Assembly (NCBI GenBank): GCA_903930035.1
Contig: CAIYXG010000258.1
Span: forward strand, 1 to 11,361
Direction of reading: 5' to 3'
Length of the DNA stretch: 11,361 bases
DNA from: an uncultured Actinomycetes bacterium
GTDB lineage: Bacteria > Actinomycetota > Acidimicrobiia > Acidimicrobiales > Microtrichaceae
Shown piece after piece: positions 1 through 6,580 of this stretch. A model generated the notes under the pieces. The model searched no databases and was not told the DNA's origin. It saw only the letters and a program-made list of their open reading frames with translations. The translations under genes were made by a program, and so were the position numbers. How positions within the stretch are numbered: the first letter of the stretch is position 1; every line of letters begins with the position of its first letter.

Positions 1-117
1 GACCGGCAGGTCGACCACCTGGCCGTTCTCGGCGGTCCAGGTCCGGCGGGGACGGCCAGGTGCTCGCCGAAGCCGGGACGAGGTCCCTGTCGCGCGTCCG
101 GCTGGGGGCGTGGCCAT
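1..117 (-). CDS. Possible N-terminus of a leftward gene, cut by the window edge
   Basis: On the minus strand an ATG at 117-115 opens a frame that stays open to position 1, giving 39 residues. An AAGG lies seven bases upstream of this ATG, an acceptable ribosome-binding site, and an in-frame stop lies just beyond it. The first 25 or so residues are basic and proline/glycine-rich. The last 15 or so (WTAENGQVVDLPV region) look like ordinary protein with GC-rich third positions. No family is recognisable from so short a piece. In DNA this GC-rich, 39 open codons are weak evidence alone; the start signal and the divergent layout relative to the gene at 228 are the main support. The true start could also lie further downstream. 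Confidence 0.3.
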   Translation of the reverse strand, partial: MATPPAGRATGTSSRLRRAPGRPRRTWTAENGQVVDLPV

Positions 118-170
118 GGCGTGACCTTATGTGGTTCCGCCGGAGCTTACGTAGCGGCGCACCCGGGAAT

Positions 171-186
171 CCGTACCCATGTACGG
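171..186. promoter_or_regulatory. Perfect inverted repeat CCGTAC-CCAT-GTACGG upstream of the lipoprotein operon
   Basis: Two exact 6-base arms, CCGTAC (171-176) and GTACGG (181-186), flank CCAT. They lie 42 bases upstream of the start at 228, in the gap between two divergent genes. A TAnnnT hexamer, TACGGT at 182-187, overlaps the right arm and could be a -10 element, though no convincing -35 was seen. The symmetry could be a repressor operator or a small RNA hairpin. Function is inferred from position only. Confidence 0.3.
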
Positions 187-227
187 TCATCCATTGATCG
201 CCCCGGCAACTTCACAAGGAGTCCTGC

Positions 228-1268
228 ATGCCGCGCACCCGAACCACCCGCACCGCCCTGGCAGTCGGCGCACTGGCACTGGCCCTGACGGCCGGCGCGT
301 GCAGCTCCTCCGACGACGCGGCGACCACCACCACGGCGGCGCCGTCGACCAGCGCAGCGGCCAAGGGCGCCGCGCTCACGGTCACCTCGACGTCGTTCAC
401 GAAGACCCTCCCGGTGGTCTCCTGCGTCGACGGCGGCGAGACCGACCTGGTCGTCAACGCCAAGGACGACGGCACCACGGCGACCGTCACGGCCTGGGGC
501 GGCAGCGGTGCGCTCAAGGTCGACGGCGGCGACGAGCAGGACGGCGTGACCGTCAACGGCGTGCTCGACGCCGTCGAGGTGGGCGACGCCGGCGACGTGA
601 CCGGGTCCGGCACCTTCAGCGAGCCCAACTTCGCGGGCGAGGGCTTCACGATCTCCGGCTCGTGCGCCGGCGTGCCGTCGGCCACCACCACGACGGCCCC
701 CGACTCCAAGGCCGTGGCCGCCGCCAAGAAGGCCGACCTGGAGGTCTGGCAGCGCGACCTGAACATCGTCGGCTGCTTCGTGGGCGCCGTGGACGGCACG
801 TCCGGCCCCAAGACCGAGTCGGCGGTCAAGGCGTTCCAGGCGGCGTCCGGCCTGAGCCCCGACGGCGTGCTCGGCCCGAAGACCGAGGCCGCCCTGCAGC
901 AGGCCGCCGCAGCCAAGAAGGTCGTGTGCTCCTCGACCACCCCGGACGGCTCGCCCACCACCAAGTCCGTGCTCAAGGTGAGCGCCCCCAGCTACGACAA
1001 GTCGTTCGTCATCGGCTCCTGCAGCTCGAGCCGCGAGAACAGCGTCTCGCTGGAGGGCCAGGCCGACGGCCTCACCGTGACGATCAGCGCCACGAACGGC
1101 AAGGGCACGCTGGCCGTCTCCGGGTCGACCGAGAGCGACGGCATCACGGTCAACGGCCAGGTCAGCTCGGTCACGGTGGGCGACACCGGTGACGTCACGG
1201 TGGCCGGCACGCTCACCGCGCCCAACTTCGCCGGCGAGCAGTTCACCGCGACCGGGACCTGCGCATGA
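228..1268 (+). CDS. Peptidoglycan-binding lipoprotein with duplicated flanking domains
   Basis: A 346-residue exported lipoprotein likely tethered to the outer face of the membrane. ATG 228 is preceded by AAGGAG (216-221) at six bases, which fixes the start. Residues 1-25 are a signal peptide: basic start, Ala/Leu core, and a lipobox-like TAGAC with Cys25 as the lipidation site. A Thr/Ala/Ser-rich linker follows. Residues 49-147 and 248-346 are two copies of one beta-rich domain, alignable without gaps. Between them, residues about 170-228 match a PG_binding_1 domain (VDGTSGPKTESAVKAFQ, then LSPDGVLGPKTEAAL), known to bind peptidoglycan. Six further cysteines form natural pairs: 66/146, 183/234 and 265/345. 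The stop overlaps the start of a serine hydrolase gene (ATGA), so the two are probably co-translated. The duplicated domain is unassigned. Its paired cysteines and FTxxGxC ending loosely recall the mycobacterial 19 kDa LpqH fold, which is only a suggestion. Confidence 0.88.
   Translation: MPRTRTTRTALAVGALALALTAGACSSSDDAATTTTAAPSTSAAAKGAALTVTSTSFTKTLPVVSCVDGGETDLVVNAKDDGTTATVTAWGGSGALKVDGGDEQDGVTVNGVLDAVEVGDAGDVTGSGTFSEPNFAGEGFTISGSCAGVPSATTTTAPDSKAVAAAKKADLEVWQRDLNIVGCFVGAVDGTSGPKTESAVKAFQAASGLSPDGVLGPKTEAALQQAAAAKKVVCSSTTPDGSPTTKSVLKVSAPSYDKSFVIGSCSSSRENSVSLEGQADGLTVTISATNGKGTLAVSGSTESDGITVNGQVSSVTVGDTGDVTVAGTLTAPNFAGEQFTATGTCA
372..668 (+). repeat. Domain copy A of the duplicated lipoprotein domain
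   Basis: Encodes residues 49-147. It aligns without gaps to the 99 residues at 969-1265. By hand count 45 of 99 positions are identical, concentrated in the second half (DGxTVNG, VGDxGDVT, PNFAGExFT, GxCA). The cysteines at residues 66 and 146 match those in the other copy exactly. Confidence 0.85.
969..1265 (+). repeat. Domain copy B of the duplicated lipoprotein domain
   Basis: Encodes residues 248-346, the C-terminus of the lipoprotein. It is offset from copy A by exactly 199 residues, with the peptidoglycan-binding module between them. Its cysteines at 265 and 345 are 80 residues apart, the same spacing as in copy A, which suggests one disulphide per copy. Confidence 0.85.
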
Positions 1269-2497
1269 GGCCGCCGACCGCCCGCCGGCTGCTCGTGGCC
1301 GGGTCCTGCGCCCTCGCCGTGGCCCTGACCGGCTGCAGCAGCGACGCCAACGACAGTTCCGCCAGCTCGACCGCGTCGACCGCAGCGCCGTCCTCGGCGA
1401 AGTGGACGGGCCCCGCGCGCACCACGACGCCGATGGCCGCGGCCGACCGCGCCGAGATCGACGCGGTCGCCAAGGAGGCCCTCGCCCAGCTCCCCGGCCT
1501 GCCGGGCATCTGGGTCGGCGTCTGGGACCCCAAGAAGGGCGTCTACACCGCCGCCTACGGCAACGCGGTGCTGCCCGACACGGCCGCCACGGTCCAGGAC
1601 CACAACCGGATCGGCAGCCTGACCAAGACGTTCACGGCTGCGGCGGTGCTCCAGCAGGTCGACGCCGGGAAGCTCGCGCTCGACGACACCGTGGGCGACG
1701 TGCTCCCCGACCTGGCCAAGGACCACCCGGACGTGGCCGGCATCACGGTGGCCCAGCTGCTGGGCATGCGGTCCGGGATCCCCGACTACGCCAACACCGG
1801 CCTGGTCATCAAGAAGGTCGTCGCCGACCCGTCCAAGGTCTGGACGCCGTCGGAGATCATCGACCTCACCCTGACCGAGACGACGCTGTCCACGCCGGGC
1901 ACGCCCGGCTACTCGACCACCAACTACCTGGTCCTGGGCGAGATGCTGGCCAAGGTCACGGGCAAGCCGGTCGAGGACGCGCTCAACTCGACGGCGAAGG
2001 CGGTGGGCCTGAAGAACACGGCGCTCACCGCCCCCGGCGACAACGAGCTGCCCTCGCCGTCGTCCCACGGCTACCTGAACGAGCCGGGCGTGGACTCGCT
2101 CGCTGCGGCAGGCGTCTCCTCGGAGCCCGTGGGCGACGTGACCGACTGGTCCGCCTCGTGGGGCGGGGCCGGCGGGTCGATGTACAGCACCGTCGACGAC
2201 CTGGGCACCTGGGCGGCCAGCGGCTTCGGGAACACGCTCCTGACCACGGCCACGGCCGACCGGCGGCTCCAGACCTCCAAGGTCCCCGACGTGGGCAAGT
2301 ACGGCCTGGGGATCATCGGGTTCGGCGACGGGTGGATCGGCCATACCGGCCAGATCATCGGCTGGGAGGCGTTCGCCTTCTACAACACCACCACCGGGGC
2401 GACCGTCGTGGCCATGGTCAACGAGACCGGGTCCGACCTGGCCGCCCTGGGTGTGGTCGGCAAGGTCTACCCCGACCTGGCGGCGTCGCTGCTCTGA
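1265..2497 (+). CDS. Serine hydrolase lipoprotein (DD-carboxypeptidase / class C beta-lactamase superfamily)
   Basis: A 410-residue lipoprotein with a basic start, hydrophobic core and clear lipobox LTGC (Cys24). A Ser/Thr/Ala linker is followed by a catalytic domain from about residue 60 to the end. The superfamily motifs are visible: SLTK (Ser118 nucleophile, Lys121), a YST at 216-218 where the family usually has YxN, and HTG (360-362) before the last strands. The surrounding TNYLVLGEML and KVTGKP are typical of Streptomyces R61-type enzymes (MEROPS S12). The likely substrate is a D-Ala-D-Ala or related peptide in the cell wall; beta-lactamase or esterase activity cannot be excluded. ATG 1265 overlaps the preceding stop (ATGA), and there is only a weak ribosome-binding site, so translation is probably coupled. 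The partner is a peptidoglycan-binding lipoprotein, which strengthens a wall-related role. The Thr in place of the motif Asn is the one odd active-site position. Confidence 0.88.
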   Translation: MRPPTARRLLVAGSCALAVALTGCSSDANDSSASSTASTAAPSSAKWTGPARTTTPMAAADRAEIDAVAKEALAQLPGLPGIWVGVWDPKKGVYTAAYGNAVLPDTAATVQDHNRIGSLTKTFTAAAVLQQVDAGKLALDDTVGDVLPDLAKDHPDVAGITVAQLLGMRSGIPDYANTGLVIKKVVADPSKVWTPSEIIDLTLTETTLSTPGTPGYSTTNYLVLGEMLAKVTGKPVEDALNSTAKAVGLKNTALTAPGDNELPSPSSHGYLNEPGVDSLAAAGVSSEPVGDVTDWSASWGGAGGSMYSTVDDLGTWAASGFGNTLLTTATADRRLQTSKVPDVGKYGLGIIGFGDGWIGHTGQIIGWEAFAFYNTTTGATVVAMVNETGSDLAALGVVGKVYPDLAASLL

Positions 2498-2502
2498 CGG
2501 CC

Positions 2503-2544
2503 ACGGGGTCCTGGGTGCTGCGTACTGCGGCGCCGGGGACCCGT
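2503..2544. terminator. Weak GC-rich dyad between convergent genes
   Basis: The 61-base gap 2498-2558 separates converging genes. ACGGGGTCC (2503-2511) can pair with GGACCCGT (2537-2544) with one bulged G. A competing stem CTGCGG (2525-2530) / CCGCAG (2547-2552) is also possible. There is no T-run on either strand, so this is not a classical intrinsic terminator; placement between convergent genes is the main reason to list it. Confidence 0.2.
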
Positions 2545-2558
2545 GCCCGCAGCGGCAA

Positions 2559-3809
2559 TCAGTCCCGGACGGCCCGCTGCTGGCGGACGTCGTCGGGGAC
2601 GTCCTCGGAGTCCAGCGCCGGGTCGAACAGGTAGAACCTGCCGGCACCGCTGCGCTTGGCGCGGTACATGGCCACGTCGGCCTGCCGCATCATCTGCTCG
2701 ACGGTGGTCGTGGCCGGGTCGGCCACCGAGATCCCGACCGACGCCCCGACGGCGACCGGGGTCCCGTCCACGTCGACCGGCTGGGCGACCGCGTCGACCA
2801 GGTTGGCGGCGAGCACCTCGACGTGTGCCGGGTCGACGACGCGCTCGCACAGCACCACAAACTCGTCGCCGCCGAGGCGTGCGGCGGTCCGGGTCGTGCT
2901 GTCGCCGACCGCCTCCCTCAGCCGCTCGGCCGTGCGGACCAGGATCTGGTCGCCCGCCTCGTGCCCCAGCTCGTCGTTCACCTGCTTGAACCCGTCCAGG
3001 TCGATGAACGCAAGGGCGATCGAGGAGGACGGGTCGGCCCGGCGGACGGCGGCGTGCACCCGTTCGAGCAGCGTGGCCCGGTTGACCAGGCCGGTCAGGG
3101 AGTCGTGGGTCGCCCGATAGTCCATCTCCGCTGCGCGCTGGTACCGCCGTCGGATGTCCCGCGTCATCCAGACGAGCAGCACCGCGACGGCGGCGAAGGT
3201 CACGAGCAGCGACGCCAGCACGTGCTGGTTCTCGTCCTCGACGGCGACCGTCGTCTCCGAAAGCACCTGGTCGGAGTACTGCTGGAAGGTGTCGGAGAGG
3301 TGCTTGGCCTCGTCGGAGAAGAGAATCAGCTTCGACGACAGTTCCTCCCGGAACTGGCGCTGCGACTCGGGCGAGAGCACGCCAGGGGGTGCGGTGACGA
3401 GGCTGGCGTCCAGGTCGTCCAGCGCCGTCAGGTAGGTGTCGCCGGCCAGCTCGCCCGCCGTCCGGCCCTGCTCGTCGGCCGTGGCCAGCCGACGGGCCAG
3501 AAGGGCCCGGGCGATCTGCAGGTCGCGCCGTGAGCTGGCGCCCGAGAGCCACTGGTCGATCGCCACGATGGTGTTGAGGCTCTCCCGCTGGGTGAACCCG
3601 ACCAACGAGGTGGTGGACTGGGTGGCGGTGGTGGCCTCCACCGCGGACCGCGAGGCCCGGGTGAGCTGGCCGACGTGCACTGCGGTGGTGGCCAGCAGCC
3701 CGAGGACGACGACCAGCAGGCCGCGCTGGGGCCAGCTCATCATCGGTTCGGCGGCGTCCGACGGGCCGGTGGGCCCGTCGGGGCGCCGCCCGCGGTCGGC
3801 GAATGGCAT
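2559..3809 (-). CDS. Membrane-bound diguanylate cyclase (GGDEF)
   Basis: A 416-residue protein expected to make cyclic di-GMP from two GTP. A membrane helix at about residues 28-47 and a second at about 198-216 bracket some 150 mostly helical residues outside the membrane, resembling a four-helix-bundle sensor. The cytoplasmic GGDEF domain runs from about 230 to 397: DSLTGLVNR (236-244), DLDGFK (270-275, metal and substrate), GGDEF (313-317), GASVGIS (355-361). All catalytic residues look intact. The usual inhibitory RxxD, five residues before GGDEF, reads TTRT here, so this enzyme probably lacks product inhibition through an I-site. ATG 3809 is the only plausible start in frame, since no other start codon occurs before an upstream in-frame stop. 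GGAAGG lies 11 bases upstream, somewhat far. The gene follows the spermidine-synthase-like gene after 107 bases that include a strong hairpin, so it may have its own control. Confidence 0.9.
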   Translation of the reverse strand: MPFADRGRRPDGPTGPSDAAEPMMSWPQRGLLVVVLGLLATTAVHVGQLTRASRSAVEATTATQSTTSLVGFTQRESLNTIVAIDQWLSGASSRRDLQIARALLARRLATADEQGRTAGELAGDTYLTALDDLDASLVTAPPGVLSPESQRQFREELSSKLILFSDEAKHLSDTFQQYSDQVLSETTVAVEDENQHVLASLLVTFAAVAVLLVWMTRDIRRRYQRAAEMDYRATHDSLTGLVNRATLLERVHAAVRRADPSSSIALAFIDLDGFKQVNDELGHEAGDQILVRTAERLREAVGDSTTRTAARLGGDEFVVLCERVVDPAHVEVLAANLVDAVAQPVDVDGTPVAVGASVGISVADPATTTVEQMMRQADVAMYRAKRSGAGRFYLFDPALDSEDVPDDVRQQRAVRD

Positions 3810-3829
3810 CGGCCCCGTGCCCTTCCTCG

Positions 3830-3863
3830 CCCCGGTGGTGGCTGATGCCGAACACTACCGGGG
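3830..3863 (-). promoter_or_regulatory. Long inverted repeat just upstream of the diguanylate cyclase
   Basis: CCCCGGTGGTG (3830-3840) and CACTACCGGGG (3853-3863) are 11-base arms that pair at 10 positions around a 12-base loop. On the minus strand the structure lies immediately before the GAGGAAGG ribosome-binding region of the cyclase gene. It could be a terminator for the upstream gene, a leader hairpin or an operator. The mismatched position would be a G-U wobble in plus-strand RNA and a C-A mismatch in minus-strand RNA. Confidence 0.4.
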
Positions 3864-3885
3864 ATTCGGGCCTGCGCGGTCCCGC

Positions 3886-3907
3886 GGCGCCGGCCTGGGC
3901 GCCGGCC
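3886..3907. repeat. Two 10-base direct repeats (GGCGCCGGCC)
   Basis: GGCGCCGGCC occurs at 3886-3895 and again at 3898-3907, a 12-base period. Each copy contains the palindrome GGCGCC. They lie 10 bases downstream of the spermidine-synthase-like gene's stop (minus strand) and could fold into a GC stem or be a binding-site pair. In DNA this GC-rich, chance recurrence is possible. Confidence 0.3.
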
Positions 3908-3916
3908 GCCCCGCCG

Positions 3917-6421
3917 CTAGGCGCTGCCGGCGGCGACGAGCTCGTCGCCGCTGTCGCCGTCACCGGCCTGGTCGTCGGCCCCGTCGACGGGCTCCGGCGT
4001 GCTGCCGCCCCGGATCCGGGAGAACGACAGCGCCGCGACCCCGTAGAGGACCAGGGCGATGACCTGCACGTTCCGGAACCCGAACGACATGGCCAGGATG
4101 GTGGTGAGCACCGAGCCGATCACGGAGAACGCGCCGTTGATGGCCCAGCCCCAGGCGACGTACTCGTCCGCGTGCTCGCTCAGCCCGGCGACGGTGCGGA
4201 GGCCGAGCGGCATGAACATGCCCAGGCACAGGCCGAGCGGGGCCAGCACCAGGAAGGCGATGAGCACCCGCACCAGGAACGGCGCCCCGAGCGTGCCCTC
4301 GGTGAGCGGCGTCAGCGCGAGCCGGTAGACGACGGCCAGCACCACCAGGACGCCGAGCGCCCGGACCAGCACCTTCGAGGCCGGCATCGTGAGGCGGCCG
4401 GCCAGCAACGAGCCGATGCCGGTGAAGATCAGGATGGACGCCAGCGTCACCGTCAGCGAGTAGGTCGGGTAGCCCAGGTAGAGGCTGAGCCGCTGGATCA
4501 TCGTGATCTCGAACAGCATGAAGGCCAGTCCGAGCGAGGCGAAGTAGACGGCGGAGGGCCCCTTGGCCGGCAGCGCCTTCCACTGCTCCTTGACCACCAC
4601 GAACGGCAGGATCAGGAAGGCGACCGCGAACAGCGAGGCGATGGCCAGGAGCAGGAGCAGGACCCGTTCGCCGACCGAGTCCTCGCGGTCGTTGGCGTTG
4701 ATGGGCTCGGTGATGTTGCGGACCACGTCGTCGAACCCGGCGAAGTGCCAGAAGAACGGCCGGTCGTCGGTGATCTCGTCGATCTCGTAGGGGTAGCCGC
4801 GCCGCAGCTCCACCAGCTCGGCCTCCGTGGCACCGGGGATCTTGGTCACGATCGACGACCCCACGGGCTCGCCCGGCGTGTAGACGATGCTGCCCAGCTT
4901 GGTGGCCGGCACGGTCGACTGGAAGCGGGCGACCTCCTCGGGGGTGAAGGGGGTCCGCTTGATCATGATGGTGGACAGGCCGCTGGAGAGCGGGTCCTCC
5001 GAGGTGGCCACCAGGATGTGCTTCGACGGGTCCTCGACGCCGATCCGCCGGAACGCCTCCCGGAGCGTGAACAGGTACCGGGAGGTGCGGTTCGGCTTGT
5101 TCTTGAAGTCGGTCTCGCCGAACTGGGCGACGGCGATCCCGCGGTCGCTCAGGTGGCGGAGGGTCTCCTCGAGCATGTCGGCGGTGTAGAGGTACGACTC
5201 CGAGAGCACGAAGGCGCCTGACGACGCGGCGTTGTTCGCGGCGTAGCTGTCGGGGGCCACGAACCAGATCAGGTCGTAGTCCTTGTCGGTGCGGGCCAGG
5301 TAGGTCCGGCCGTCGCCGTTGGTCAGGTTGACCTGGTCGAACGAGGTGAGGTCGCCCGTGTAGTTCTTGAACCGCTCCTTGACGATGCGGACGGTGACCG
5401 GGTTGAGCTCCACGGCGTCGATCTCCTTGGAGCCGCGGTAGAGCGAGGCGAGGATCTCGTTGCCGCCCGCCGAGCCGATGATCAGCTGGCGGTCCGGCGG
5501 GGTCTGGAGCACGTCGAACGGCCACTTGCGGGGGTCGTCGTTGAAGCGGGTCTGCGACTTGGGGTTGCCGTCGAACTGGTGGATGGCCGACCCGTAGGTG
5601 GCGTCGTGGATCAGCCACTTGGCGTCCTCACGGTCGTAGACGGGGCCCACGTCGACGCGGAAGACCGGGCCCCAGTCGGTGTACTCCCAGCCGTCCTGGG
5701 GACGCTGCACCTTGGAGGTCTCGGGCTTGATGTCGGGCAGGGCGCCCCGGACCAGGCTGACGACGAGCAGCAGGACGGCGAACGCCGCGCCCAGCACCCG
5801 CACGGCGGCCGTGGCCTTCGGGGTGAACACCACACCGTTGGCGGCCAGCATGGCGGCGGCGAGCACGATCGTCCCGGGCGGGCCCAGCAGGACGACCAGG
5901 TACACCACGACGGCGCAGCCGAGGCCGGCGCCCACCAGGTCGTAGAAGTAGAGGCGCGAGACGTCCTCGCCGCCCCGGCCCAGGAGCGTCGACACCATGA
6001 CGCCCACCGAGAGGAACGTGGCGAACAGGGTCAGGCAGATGAGCAGCAGGGCCCCGACGGACTTGAACGAGGCGCCGGTCCCGTAGTTCCAGAGCGCCAC
6101 GGTATCGATGGGCAGGCGGGCGATCAGCAGGTACCCCAGGACGATGCTGGCGGCACCCAGGTAGGACCCCCGCCGGAGGATCGTCGACGTCGGCGCCTCA
6201 CGGATCCGCCGGGACAGCACGACGGCGGTGGCGCCGCTGCCGATGCCCAGCAGCGCCAGGCCCACCACCAGGTAGACGTAGTAGTACCAGAGCTTGTAGG
6301 AGACGACCCGGGTGTAGGCCACCTCGAGGACCAGCCCGGCCAGGCTGATCACGAAGATCGCCCAGAGCCGCTGGCGGCGGGTGGTGTCGGAGGTGGTCGC
6401 GGGCGCGTCGGTGCTGCTCAT
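3917..6421 (-). CDS. Spermidine-synthase-like multi-pass membrane protein
   Basis: An 834-residue protein in three blocks. Residues 20-225 hold about seven membrane helices. Residues about 240-570 form a soluble spermidine-synthase/methyltransferase-like domain. Residues 585-800 hold about six or seven more helices and a short acidic tail. The core shows a nucleotide-binding loop (GSAGGNEI, 316-323), an acidic strand end (AVELNP, 336-341), NGDGRTYL (368-375) and TDDRPFF (551-557). The usual YDxIxxDxxD of spermidine synthases reads YDLIWFVAPD (382-391): the second Asp is kept, but the first, catalytic one is Val388. Real aminopropyl transfer is therefore doubtful. Binding of SAM or decarboxylated SAM is likely from family resemblance, but the reaction is unknown. 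The start at ATG 6421 is preferred over an ATG at 6559 because GAGGA (6431-6435) lies nine bases upstream and the first helix follows a short basic N-terminus. Confidence 0.85.
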   Translation of the reverse strand: MSSTDAPATTSDTTRRQRLWAIFVISLAGLVLEVAYTRVVSYKLWYYYVYLVVGLALLGIGSGATAVVLSRRIREAPTSTILRRGSYLGAASIVLGYLLIARLPIDTVALWNYGTGASFKSVGALLLICLTLFATFLSVGVMVSTLLGRGGEDVSRLYFYDLVGAGLGCAVVVYLVVLLGPPGTIVLAAAMLAANGVVFTPKATAAVRVLGAAFAVLLLVVSLVRGALPDIKPETSKVQRPQDGWEYTDWGPVFRVDVGPVYDREDAKWLIHDATYGSAIHQFDGNPKSQTRFNDDPRKWPFDVLQTPPDRQLIIGSAGGNEILASLYRGSKEIDAVELNPVTVRIVKERFKNYTGDLTSFDQVNLTNGDGRTYLARTDKDYDLIWFVAPDSYAANNAASSGAFVLSESYLYTADMLEETLRHLSDRGIAVAQFGETDFKNKPNRTSRYLFTLREAFRRIGVEDPSKHILVATSEDPLSSGLSTIMIKRTPFTPEEVARFQSTVPATKLGSIVYTPGEPVGSSIVTKIPGATEAELVELRRGYPYEIDEITDDRPFFWHFAGFDDVVRNITEPINANDREDSVGERVLLLLLAIASLFAVAFLILPFVVVKEQWKALPAKGPSAVYFASLGLAFMLFEITMIQRLSLYLGYPTYSLTVTLASILIFTGIGSLLAGRLTMPASKVLVRALGVLVVLAVVYRLALTPLTEGTLGAPFLVRVLIAFLVLAPLGLCLGMFMPLGLRTVAGLSEHADEYVAWGWAINGAFSVIGSVLTTILAMSFGFRNVQVIALVLYGVAALSFSRIRGGSTPEPVDGADDQAGDGDSGDELVAAGSA

Positions 6422-6463
6422 GGGTGTCCGTCCTCGGCCGCAGGCGCGGCGTGTGCGTGGGGG

Positions 6464-6469
6464 AGAGTA
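6464..6469 (-). promoter_or_regulatory. Candidate -10 element TACTCT for the spermidine-synthase-like gene
   Basis: On the minus strand GGAATACTCT contains a TAnnnT hexamer, 42 bases before the ATG at 6421, in one of the few AT-containing patches of the gap. A start of transcription near 6457 would leave a leader of about 36 bases with the GAGGA site. The -35 position (CAGACG at 17-base spacing) is weak. Confidence 0.3.
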
Positions 6470-6502
6470 TTCCGCACCCTCTGGCCCGTCTGGTGGCACT
6501 CC

Positions 6503-6520
6503 GGCGGTCGTGGGACCGCC
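6503..6520 (-). terminator. Perfect 7-bp hairpin downstream of the metallophosphatase gene
   Basis: GGCGGTC (6503-6509) and GACCGCC (6514-6520) form a perfect stem around a 4-base loop, about 60 bases past the phosphatase stop. No T-run follows. One arm can pair instead with the neighbouring tandem repeats, so this could be a terminator or a switchable leader structure. Confidence 0.35.
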
Positions 6521-6525
6521 CCCTC

Positions 6526-6551
6526 GGGCGAGCGGTCCGGGCGAGCGGTCC
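6526..6551. repeat. Tandem pair of a 13-base unit
   Basis: GGGCGAGCGGTCC occurs twice head to tail (6526-6538 and 6539-6551), followed by a further GGG. Each copy contains GCGGTCC, complementary to GGACCGC at 6513-6519. This gives three alternative pairings in the 159-base gap between the phosphatase and the spermidine-synthase-like gene. Confidence 0.75.
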
Positions 6552-6580
6552 GGGTGCACGGGGCCGCCGTGGCGCGGTGG

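Noticed and set aside
992..2647. 551-codon minus-strand frame opposite the serine hydrolase
   Set aside because: Antisense shadow with Gly/Arg/Val-biased composition; both lipoproteins on the plus strand have signal peptides and motifs.
2467..3963. 498-codon minus-strand frame overlapping the diguanylate cyclase
   Set aside because: Its translation is Arg/Pro/Gly-rich low complexity, a frame shadow of the GGDEF gene, which has all family motifs in its own frame.
3803..5221. 472-codon plus-strand frame inside the spermidine-synthase-like gene
   Set aside because: Composition is dominated by Gln/Glu/Arg/Gly/His as expected from reversing GC-rich membrane-protein codons; no recognisable domain or start signal.
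6503..6551. CRISPR-like or mobile-element repeats
   Set aside because: Only two adjacent 13-base copies without spacers, and no cas or transposase gene in the window.
6422..6559. 46-codon N-terminal extension of the spermidine-synthase-like protein to ATG 6559
   Set aside because: It runs through the tandem repeats and hairpins, is Pro/Gly/Arg-rich, and ATG 6421 has a better ribosome-binding site right before the first membrane helix.
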